A program made the translations under genes and the position numbers. This document shows positions 13,501 through 25,500 of a DNA stretch of 64,000 bases, piece by piece. Source of the DNA: Arenicola marina. Taxonomy: Eukaryota; Annelida; Polychaeta; Arenicolidae. Below the pieces are notes generated by a model that was not told where the DNA came from, searched no databases, and saw only the letters and a list, made by a program, of their open reading frames with translations. The DNA lies in contig OZ025263.1 of NCBI GenBank assembly GCA_964019135.1, forward strand, positions 37,426,133 to 37,490,132, read 5' to 3'. Within the stretch, counting starts at the first letter, position 1. Every line of letters starts with the position of its first letter.

Positions 13501-16500
13501 TGATGATAGCACTGGCCGCTGACTGGCCTCTGCCTTACAGGAGTAGTGATGATAGCACTGGCCGCTGACTGGCCTCTGCCTTACAGGAGTAGTGATGATA
13601 GCACTGGCCGCTGACTGGCCTCTGCCTTACAGGAGTAGTGATGATAGCACTGGCCGCTGACTGGCCTCTGCCTTACAGGAGTAGTGATGATAGCACTGGC
13701 CGCTGACTGGCCTCTGCCTTACAGGAGTAGTGATGATAGCACTGGCCGCTGACTGGCCTCTGCATTACAGGAGTAGTGATGATAGCCCGGGCCGCTGACT
13801 GGTCTCTGCATTACAGGAGTAGTGATGATAGCCCGGGCCGCTGACTGGCCTCTGCCTTACAGGAGTAGTGATGATAGCACTGGCCGCTGACTGGCCTCTG
13901 CCTTACAGGAGTAGTGATGATAGCACTGGCCGCTGACTGGCCTCTGCCTTACAGGAGTAGTGATGATAACACTGGCCGCTGACTGGCCTCTGCCTTACAG
14001 GAGTAGTGATGATAGCCCGGGCCGCTGACTGGCCTCTGCCTTACAGGAGTAGTGATGATAGCACTGGCCGCTGACTGGCCTCTGCCTTACAGGAGTAGTG
14101 ATGATAGCCCGGGCCGCTGACTGGCCTCTGCCTTACAGGAGTAGCGATGATAGTACTGGCCGCTGACTGGCCTCTGCATTACAGGAGTAGTGATGATAGC
14201 CCGGGCCGCTGACTGGCCTCTGCCTTACTGGAGTAGTGATGATAGCACTGGCCGCTGACTGGCCTCTGCCTTACAGGAGTAGTGATGATAGCACTGGCCA
14301 CTGACTGGCCTCTGCCTTACAGGAGTAGTGATGATAGCACTGGCCGCTGACTGGCCTCTGCCTTACAGGAGTAGTGATGATAGCACTGGCCGCTGACTGG
14401 CCTCTGCCTTACAGGAGTAGTGATGATAGCACTGGCCGCTGACTGGCCTCTGCCTTACAGGAGTAGTGATGATAGCACTGGCCACTGACTGGCCTCTGCC
14501 TTACAGGAGTAGTGATGATAGCACTGGCCGCTGACTGGCCTCTGCCTTACAGGAGTAGTGATGATAGCACTGGCCACTGACTGGCCTCTGCCTTACAGGA
14601 GTAGTGATGATAGCACTGGCCGCTGACTGGCCTCTGCCTTACAGGAGTAGTGATGATAGCAGTGGCCGCTGACTGGCCTCTGCCTTACAGGAGTAGTGAT
14701 GATAGCACTGGCCACTGACTGGCCTCTGCCTTACAGGAGTAGTGATGATAGCACTGGCCGCTGACTGGCCTCTGCCTTACAGGAGTAGTGATGATAGCAC
14801 TGGCCGCTGACTGGCCTCTGCCTTACAGGAGTAGTGATGATAGCACTGGCCGCTGACTGGCCTCTGCCTTACAGGAGTAGTGATGATAGCACTGGCCGCT
14901 GACTGGCCTCTGCATTACAGGAGTAGTGATGATAGCACTGGCCGCTGACTGGCCTCTGCCTTACTGGAGTAGTGATGATAGCACTGGCCGCTGACTGGCC
15001 TCTGCCTTACAGGAGTAGTGATGATAGCACTGGCCGCTGACTGGCCTCTGCCTTACAGGAGTAGTGATGATAGCACTGGCCGCTGACTGGCCTCTGCCTT
15101 ACAGGAGTAGTGATGATAGCCCGGGCCGCTGACTGGCCTCTGCATTACAGGAGTAGTGATGATAGCACTGGCCGCTGACTGGCCTCTGCCTTACTGGAGT
15201 AGTGATGATAGCACTGGCCGCTGACTGGCCTCTGCATTACAGGAGTAGTGATGATAGCTCGGGCCGCTGACTGGCCTCTGCCTTACAGGAGTAGTGATGA
15301 TAGCACTGGCCGCTGACTGGCCTCTGCCTTACAGGAGTAGTGATGATAGCACTGGCCGCTGACTGGCCTCTGCCTTACAGGAGTAGTGATGATAGCCCGG
15401 GCCGCTGACTGGCCTCTGCCTTACAGGAGTAGTGATGATAGCACTGGCCGCTGACTGGTCTCTGCCTTACAGGAGTAGTGATGATAGCACTGGCCGCTGA
15501 CTGGCCTCTGCCTTACAGGAGTAGTGATGATAGCACTGGCCGCTGACTGGCCTCTGCCTTACAGGAGTAGTGATGATAGCACTGGCCGCTGACTGGCCTC
15601 TGCCTTACAGGAGTAGTGATGATAGCCCGGGCCGCTGACTGGCCTCTGCCTTACAAGAGTAGTGATGATAGCACTGGCCGCTGACTGGTCTCTGCCTTAC
15701 AGGAGTAGTGATGATAGCACTGGCCGCTGACTGGCCTCTGCCTTACAGGAGTAGTGATGATAGCACTGGCCGCTGACTGGCCTCTGCCTTACAGGAGTAG
15801 TGATGATAGCACTGGCCGCTGACTGGCCTCTGCCTTACAGGAGTAGTGATGATAGCACTGGCCGCTGACTGGCCTCTGCATTACAGGAGTAGTGATGATA
15901 GCCCGGGCCGCTGACTGGCCTCTGCCTTACAAGAGTAGTGATGATAGCACTGGCCGCTGACTGGTCTCTGCCTTACAGGAGTAGTGATGATAGCACTGGC
16001 CGCTGACTGGCCTCTGCCTTACAGGAGTAGTGATGATAGCACTGGCCGCTGACTGGCCTCTGCCTTACAGGAGTAGTGATGATAGCACTGGCCGCTGACT
16101 GGCCTCTGCCTTACAGGAGTAGTGATGATAGCACTGGCCGCTGACTGGCCTCTGCCTTACAGGAGTAGTGATGATAGCACTGGCCGCTGACTGGCCTCTG
16201 CCTTACAGGAGTAGTGATGATAGCCCTGGCCGCTGACTGGCCTCTGCCTTACAGGAGTAGTGATGATAGCACTGGCCGCTGACTGGCCTCTGCCTTACAG
16301 GAGTAGTGATGATAGCACTGGCCGCTGACTGGCCTCTGCCTTACAGGAGTAGTGATGATAGCACTGGCCGCTGACTGGCCTCTGCCTTACAGGAGTAGTG
16401 ATGATAGCACTGGCCGCTGACTGGCCTCTGCATTACAGGAGTAGTGATGATAGCCCGGGCCGCTGACTGGCCTCTGCCTTACAAGAGTAGTGATGATAGC

Positions 16501-19500
16501 ACTGGCCGCTGACTGGTCTCTGCCTTACAGGAGTAGTGATGATAGCACTGGCCGCTGACTGGCCTCTGCCTTACAGGAGTAGTGATGATAGCACTGGCCG
16601 CTGACTGGCCTCTGCCTTACAGGAGTAGTGATGATAGCACTGGCCGCTGACTGGCCTCTGCCTTACAGGAGTAGTGATGATAGCACTGGCCGCTGACTGG
16701 CCTCTGCCTTACAGGAGTAGTGATGATAGCACTGGCCGCTGACTGGCCTCTGCCTTACAGGAGTAGTGATGATAGCACTGGCCGCTGACTGGCCTCTGCC
16801 TTACAGGAGTAGTGATGATAGCACTGGCCGCTGACTGGCCTCTGCCTTACAGGAGTAGTGATGATAGCCCTGGCCGCTGACTGGCCTCTGCCTTACAGGA
16901 GTAGTGATGATAGCACTGGCCGCTGACTGGCCTCTGCCTTACAGGAGTAGTGATGATAGCACTGGCCGCTGACTGGCCTCTGCCTTACAGGAGTAGTGAT
17001 GATAGCACTGGCCGCTGACTGGCCTCTGCCTTACAGGAGTAGTGATGATAGCACTGGCCGCTGACTGGCCTCTGCATTACAGGAGTAGTGATGATAGCCC
17101 GGGCCGCTGACTGGCCTCTGCCTTACAAGAGTAGTGATGATAGCACTGGCCGCTGACTGGTCTCTGCCTTACAGGAGTAGTGATGATAGCACTGGCCGCT
17201 GACTGGCCTCTGCCTTACAGGAGTAGTGATGATAGCACTGGCCGCTGACTGGCCTCTGCCTTACAGGAGTAGTGATGATAGCACTGGCCGCTGACTGGCC
17301 TCTGCCTTACAGGAGTAGTGATGATAGCACTGGCCGCTGACTGGCCTCTGCCTTACAGGAGTAGTGATGATAGCACTGGCCGCTGACTGGCCTCTGCCTT
17401 ACAGGAGTAGTGATGATAGCCCTGGCCGCTGACTGGCCTCTGCCTTACAGGAGTAGTGATGATAGCACTGGCCGCTGACTGGCCTCTGCCTTACAGGAGT
17501 AGTGATGATAGCACTGGCCGCTGACTGGCCTCTGCCTTACAGGAGTAGTGATGATAGCACTGGCCGCTGACTGGCCTCTGCCTTACAGGAGTAGTGATGA
17601 TAGCACTGGCCGCTGACTGGCCTCTGCCTTACAGGAGTAGTGATGATAGCACTGGCCGCTGACTGGCCTCTGCCTTACAGGAGTAGTGATGATAGCACTG
17701 GCCGCTGACTGGCCTCTGCCTTACAGGAGTAGTGATGATAGCCCTGGCCGATGACTGGCCTCTGCCTTACAGGAGTAGTGATGATAGCACTGGCCGCTGA
17801 CTGGCCTCTGCCTTACAGGAGTAGTGATGATAGCACTGGCCGCTGACTGGCCTCTGCCTTACAGGAGTAGTGATGATAGCACTGGCCGCTGACTGGCCTC
17901 TGCCTTACAGGAGTAGTGATGATAGCACTGGCCGCTGACTGGCCTCTGCCTTACAGGAGTAGTGATGATAGCACTGGCCGCTGACTGGCCTCTGCCTTAC
18001 AGGAGTAGTGATGATAGCACTGGCCGCTGACTGGCCTCTGCCTTACAGGAGTAGTGATGATAGCACTGGCCGCTGACTGGCCTCTGCCTTACAGGAGTAG
18101 TGGCGATAGCACTGGCCGCTGACTGGCCTCTGCCTTACAGGAGTAGTGATGATAGCACTGGCCGCTGACTGGCCTCTGCCTTACAGGAGTAGTGATGATA
18201 GCACTGGCCGCTGACTGGCCTCTGCCTTACAGGAGTAGTGATGATAGCACTGGCCGCTGACTGGCCTCTGCCTTACAGGAGTAGTGATGATATCACTGGC
18301 CGCTGACTGGCCTCTGCCTTACAGGAGTAGTGATGATAGCACTGGCCGCTGACTGGCCTCTGCCTTACAGGAGTAGTGATGATAGCACTGGCCGCTGACT
18401 GGCCTCTGCCTTAGAGGAGTAGTGATGATAGCACTGGCCGCTGACTGGCCTCTGCCTTACAGGAGTAGTGATGATAGCACTGGCCGCTGACTGGCCTCTG
18501 CCTTACAGGAGTAGTGATGATAGCACTGGCCGCTGACTGGCCTCTGCCTTACAGGAGTAGTGATGATAGCACTGGCCGCTGACTGGCCTCTGCCTTACAG
18601 GAGTAGAGATGATTGCACTGGCCGCTGACTGGCCTCTGCCTTACAGGAGTAGTGATGATAGCACTGGCCGCTGACTGGCCTCTGCCTTACAGGAGTAGTA
18701 ATGATAGCCCGGGCCGCTGACTGGCCTCTGCCTTACAGGAGTAGTGATGATAGCACTGGCCGCTGACTGGCCTCTGCCTTACAGGAGTAGTGATGATAGC
18801 ACTGGCCGCTGACTGGCCTCTGCCTTACAGGAGTAGTGATGATAGCACTGGCCGCTGACTGGCCTCTGCCTTACTGGAGTAGTGATGATAGCACTAGCCG
18901 CTGACTGGCCTCTGCCTTACAGGAGTAGTGATGATAGCACTGGCCGCTGACTGGCCTCTGCCTTACAGGAGTAGTGATGATAGCACTGGCCGCTGACTGG
19001 CCTCTGCCTTACAGGAGTAGTGATGATAGCACTGGCCGCTGACTGGCCTCTGCCTTACAGGAGTAGTGATGATAGCACTGGCCGCTGACTGGCCTCTGCC
19101 TTACAGGAGTAGTGATGATAGCACTGGCCGCTGACTGGCCTCTGCCTTACAGGAGTACTGAGGATAGCACTGGCCGCTGACTGGCCTCTGCCTTACAGGA
19201 GTAGTGATGATAGCCCTGGCCGCTGACTGGCCTCTGCTTTACAGGAGTAGTGATGATAGCACTGGCCGCTGACTGGCCTCTGCCTTACAGGAGTAGTGAT
19301 GATAGCACTGGCCGCTGACTGGCCTCTGCCTTACAGGAGTAGTGATGATAGCCCTGGCCGCTGACTGGCCTCTGCCTTACAGGAGTAGTGATGATAGCAC
19401 TGGCCGCTGACTGGCCTCTGCCTTACAGTACCATCATTTACGTATGTTTTGGAACACCAAAAATGCACCTATGTTTTGGAACACCCCTAATTTTGGAAAA

Positions 19501-22500
19501 AATCATTATTTTTCGTGGCTGTATGTTTTAGTACACCACAGATGGTGAGTAATTTTTTTGTATCCATGTTTTAGTACACCCTAATTTTCCGGAAATATTC
19601 CTATCCAGTTAGGTCTCGGCTGTGAAGATATAAGACACTATTCACTACTAAGAAAGCAGACCATGGCTCTGGCAGTGTCGCGCACTTGTTCGGCGGTGAA
19701 ACCGTGAAACTCCTCATCGTCGCTGTCAGTGTCACATTGCCTGCTTTTTCTATAAAGCATTTGTTAGCTTTAGCTACCTGTTGCCCGCTCATCTCTCTCC
19801 GACCCATACCCTGGTTTATCAGTGACCAATCAGAATGCAATAACAATAACGTTGTCTGTATCTACTTTGATGAATAAGGGAGTATCAGCCTCCGATCCAG
19901 CACCCTCCCAACTTTTAGGCATCAGTTCCCACGCTCACCGACCATCCAATATCACTCAAACTACCCATTTGGATAATATTGTCAAGGAGTTCGTTTTGGG
20001 GCATATCAAATATCAGTCAAAACTCACAGTGGTACTCGCGTACATTGTTTATGTCTGGGCTGCCTGACTGCTCTGTCTGCACCGCCCTCCACCCAATCCC
20101 TGTTTTGGTACACCCAGGTTTGTAATTATTTTTCGGGTGTTCCAAAGCATACGTAAATGACGGTAGTCATCATAACACGGATTCTGGGACTTCTTGTTTT
20201 AGACTCCCGAACAATTGTCTAACGCGGCTGGTGGGCGCTCCCTCAGTGAACGGGAACAAGACGAAAAGTAAGCATTCTATTCCTCGGTCATCCCTCTCGG
20301 CATTTTAATGTCCAACCACTTCCTATCCGTATTATAATGTCTCCCCTCCCTGTCCGTATTATAATGTCTCCCCTCCCTGTCCGTATTATAATGTCTCCCC
20401 TCCCTGTCCGTATTATAATGTCTCCCCTCCCTGTCCGTATTATAATGTCTTCCCTCCCTGTCCGTATTATAATGTATCCCCTCCCTGTCCGTATTATAAT
20501 GTCTCCCCTCCCTGTCCGTATTATAATGTCTCCCTTCCCTGTCCGTATTATAATGTCTCCCCTCCCTGTCCGTATTATAATGTCTCCCCTCCCTGTCCGT
20601 ATTATAATGTCTTCCCTCCCTGTCCGTATTATAATGTCTCCCCTCCCTGTCCGTATTATAATGTCTCCCCTCCCTGTCCGTATTATAATGTCTTCCCTCC
20701 CTGTCCGTATTATAATGTCTTTCCTCCCTGTCCGTATTATAATGTCTCCCCTCCCTGTCCGTATTATAATGTATCCCCTCCCTGTCCGTATTATAATGTC
20801 TCCCCTCCCTGTCCGTATTATAATGTCTTCCCTCCCTGCCCGTATTATAATGTCTTCCCTCCCTGTCCGTATTATAATGTCTCCCCTCCCTGTCCGTATT
20901 ATGTCTTCCCTCCCTGCCAGTATTATTATGTCTCCCCTCCCTGTCCGTATTATAATGTCTTCCCTCCCTGTCCGTATTATAATGTCTCCCCTCCCTGTCC
21001 GTATTATAATGTCTCCCCTCCCTGTTCGTATTATAATTTCTCCCCTCCCTGTCCGTATTATAATGTCTTCCCTCCCTGTCCGTATTATAATGTCTTCCCT
21101 CCCTGTTCGTATTATAATGTCTCCCCTCCCTGTCCGTATTATAATGTCTCCCCTCCCTGTCCGTATTTTAACGTATCCTCTCCCTGTCCGTATTATAATG
21201 TCTACCTTCCCTGTCCGTATTATAATGTCTCCCCTCCCTGTCCGTATTATAATGTCTCCCCTCCCTGTCCGTATTTTAACGTATCCTCTCCCTGTCCGTA
21301 TTATAATGTCTACCTTCCCTGTCCGTATTATAATGTCTACCTTCCCTGTCCGTATTATAATGTATCCCCTCACTGTCCTTATTTTAATGTCTCCCCTCCC
21401 TGTCCGTATTATAATGTATCCCCTCCCTGTCCGTATTATAATGTCTTCCCCCCCTGTCTGTATTATAATGTACCCCCCCCTGTCCGTATTTTAATGTCTC
21501 TCTTCCCTGTCCGTATTATAATGTCTTCCCTCCCTGTCCGTATTATAATGCCATCCCTCCCTATCCGTATTATAATGTCTCCCCTCCCTGTCCGTATTAT
21601 AATGTCTCCCTCCCTGTCCGTATTATAATGTATCCCCTCCCTGTCCGTATTATAATGTCTCCCCTCCCTGTCCGTATTATAATGTATCCCCTCCCTGTCC
21701 GTATTATAATGTCTCCCCTCCCTGTCCGTATTATAATGTCTCCCCTCCCTGTCTGTATTTTAACGTATCCCCTCCGTGTCCGTATTATAATGTATTCCCT
21801 CCCTGTCCGTATTATAATGTCTCCCCTCCCTGTCCGTATTATAATGTATCCCCTCCCTGTCCGTATTTTAATGTCTCCCCTCCCTGTCCGTATTATGTCT
21901 CCCTTCCCGGTCCGTATTTTAACGTATCCCTTCCCTGTCCGTATTATAATGTATCCCCTCCCTGTCCGTATTATAATGTCTCCCCTCCCTGTCTGTATTA
22001 TAATGTTTCCCTTCCCTGTCCGTATTATAATGTCTCCCCTCCCTGTCCGTATTATAATGTCTCCCCTCCCTGTCCGTATTATAATGTTTCCCCTCCCTGT
22101 CCGTATTATAATGTCTCCCCTCCCTGTCTGTATTATAATGTTTCCCTTCCCTGTCCGTATTATAATGTCTCCCCTCCCTGTCCGTATTATAATGTCTCCC
22201 CTCCCTGTCCGTATTATAATGTCTCCTCTCCCTGTCCGTATTATAATGTTTCCCCTCCCTGTCCGTATTATAATGTCTCCCCTCCCTGTCCGTATTATAA
22301 TGTATCCCCTCCCTGTCTGTATTTTAACGTATCCCCTCCCTGTCCGTATTATAATGTCTCCCCTCCCTGTCCGTATTATAATGTCTCCCCTCCCTGTCCG
22401 TATTATAATGTCTCCCCTCCCTGTCTGTATTATAATGTTTCCCTTCCCTGTCCGTATTATAATGTCTCCCCTCCCTGTCCGTATTATAATGTCTCCCCTC

Positions 22501-25500
22501 CCTGTCCGTATTATAATGTTTCCCCTCCCTGTCCGTATTATAATGTCTCCCCTCCCTGTCCGTATTATAATGTTTCCCCTCCCTGTCCGTATTATAATGT
22601 TTCCCCTCCCTGTCCGTATTATAATGTATCCCCTCCCTGTCCGTATTATAATGTCTCCCTTCTCTGTCCGTATTATAATATCTTCCCTCCCTGTCCGTAT
22701 TATAATGTCTTCCCTCCCTGTCCGTATTATAATGTTTCCCCTCCCTGTCCGTATTATAATGTCTCCCCTCCCTGTCCGTATTATAATGTCTCCCTTCCCT
22801 GTCCGTATTATAATGTCTTCCCTCCCTGTCCGTATTATAATGTCTCCCCTCCCTGTCCGTATTATAATATCTTCCCTCCCTGTCCGTATTATAATGTCTT
22901 CCCTCCCTGTCCGTATTATAATGTTTCCCCTCCCTGTCCGTATTATAATGTCTCCCCTCCCTGTCCGTATTATAATGTCTCCCTTCCCTGTCCGTATTAT
23001 AATGTCTTCTCTCCCTGTCCGTATTATAATGTCTTCCCTCCCTGTCCGTCTTATAATGTTTCCCCTCCCTGTCCGTATTATAATGTCTCCCCTCCCTGTC
23101 CGTATTATAATGTCTCCCTTCCCTGTCCGTATTATAATGTCTTCCCTCCCTGTCCGTATTATAATGTCTTCCCTCCCTGTCCGTATTATAATGTATCCCC
23201 TCCCTGTCCGTATTATAATGTCTCCCCTCCCTGTCTGTATTATAATGTTTCCCTTCCCTGTCCGTATTATAATGTCTCCCCTCCCTGTCCGTATTATAAT
23301 GTCTCCCCTCCCTGTCCGTATTATAGTGTTTCCCCTCCCTGTCCGTATTATAATGTCTCCCCTCCCTGTCTGTATTATAATGTTTCCCTTCCCTGTCCGT
23401 ATTATAATGTCTCCCCTCCCTGTCCGTATTATAATGTCTCCCCTCCCTGTCCGTATTATAGTGTTTCCCCTCCCTGTCCGTATTATAATGTCTCCCCTCC
23501 CTGTCCGTATTATAATGTTTCCCCTCCCTGTCCGTATTATAATGTCTCCCCTCCCTGTCCGTATTATAATGTCTCCCCTCCCTGTCCGTATTATAATGTT
23601 TCCCCTCCCTGTGCGTATTATAAGGTCTCCCCTCCCTGTCCGTATTATAATGTCTCCCCTCCCTGTCTGTATTATAATGTTTCCCCTCCCTGTCCGTATT
23701 AGAATGTCTCCCTTCCCTGTCCGTATTATTGTCTTCCCTCCCTGTCCGTATTATAATGTCTCCCTTCTCTGTCCGTATTATAATATCTTCCCTCCCTGTC
23801 CGTATTATAATGTCTTCCCTCCCTGTCCGTATTATAATGTTTCCCCTCCCTGTCCGTATTATAATGTATCCCCTCCCTGTCCGTATTATAATGTCTCCCT
23901 TCTCTGTCCGTATTATAATATCTTCCCTCCCTGTCCGTATTATAATGTCTTCCCTCCCTGTCCGTATTATAATGTTTCCCCTCCCTGTCCGTATTATAAT
24001 GTCTCCCCTCCCTGTCCGTATTATAATGTCTCCCTTCCCTGTCCGTATTATAATGTCTTCCCTCCCTGTCCGTATTATAATGTCTCCCCTCCCTGTCCGT
24101 ATTATAATATCTTCCCTCCCTGTCCGTATTATAATGTCTTCCCTCCCTGTCCGTATTATAATGTTTCCCCTCCCTGTCCGTATTATAATGTCTCCCCTCC
24201 CTGTCCGTATTATAATGTCTCCCTTCCCTGTCCGTATTATAATGTCTTCTCTCCCTGTCCGTATTATAATGTCTTCCCTCCCTGTCCGTATTATAATGTT
24301 TCCCCTCCCTGTCCGTATTATAATGTCTCCCCTCCCTGTCCGTATTATAATGTCTCCCTTCCCTGTCCGTATTATAATGTCTTCCCTCCCTGTCCGTATT
24401 ATAATGTCTTCCCTCCCTGTCCGTATTATAATGTATCCCCTCCCTGTCCGTATTATAATGTCTCCCCTCCCTGTCTGTATTATAATGTTTCCCTTCCCTG
24501 TCCGTATTATAATGTCTCCCCTCCCTGTCCGTATTATAATGTCTCCCCTCCCTGTCCGTATTATAGTGTTTCCCCTCCCTGTCCGTATTATAATGTCTCC
24601 CCTCCCTGTCTGTATTATAATGTTTCCCTTCCCTGTCCGTATTATAAGGTCTCCCCTCCCTGTCCGTATTATAATGTCTCCCCTCCCTGTCTGTATTATA
24701 ATGTTTCCCCTCCCTGTCCGTATTAGAATGTCTCCCTTCCCTGTCCGTATTATTGTCTTCCCTCCCTGTCCGTATTATAGTGTTTCCCCTCCCTGTCCGT
24801 ATTATAATGTCTCCCCTCCCTGTCTGTATTATAATGTTTCCCTTCCCTGTCCGTATTATAAGGTCTCCCCTCCCTGTCCGTATTATAATGTCTCCCCTCC
24901 CTGTCTGTATTATAATGTTTCCCCTCCCTGTCCGTATTAGAATGTCTCCCTTCCCTGTCCGTATTATTGTCTTCCCTCCCTGTCCGTATTATAATGTCTC
25001 CCTTCTCTGTCCGTATTATAATATCTTCCCTCCCTGTCCGTATTATAATGTCTTCCCTCCCTGTCCGTATTATAATGTTTCCCCTCCCTGTCCGTATTAT
25101 AATGTATCCCCTCCCTGTCCGTATTATAATGTCTCCCTTCTCTGTCCGTATTATAATATCTTCCCTCCCTGTCCGTATTATAATGTCTTCCCTCCCTGTC
25201 CGTATTATAATGTTTCCCCTCCCTGTCCGTATTATAATGTCTCCCCTCCCTGTCCGTATTATAATGTCTCCCTTCCCTGTCCGTATTATAATGTCTTCCC
25301 TCCCTGTCCGTATTATAATGTCTCCCCTCCCTGTCCGTATTATAATATCTTCCCTCCCTGTCCGTATTATAATGTCTTCCCTCCCTGTCCGTATTATAAT
25401 GTTTCCCCTCCCTGTCCGTATTATAATGTCTCCCCTCCCTGTCCGTATTATAATGTCTCCCTTCCCTGTCCGTATTATAATGTCTTCTCTCCCTGTCCGT

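Noticed and set aside
19601-20067. Two 81-codon frames inside the transposon as host genes
   Set aside because: Both lie wholly within the inverted-repeat element, have no recognisable domain and face opposite ways.
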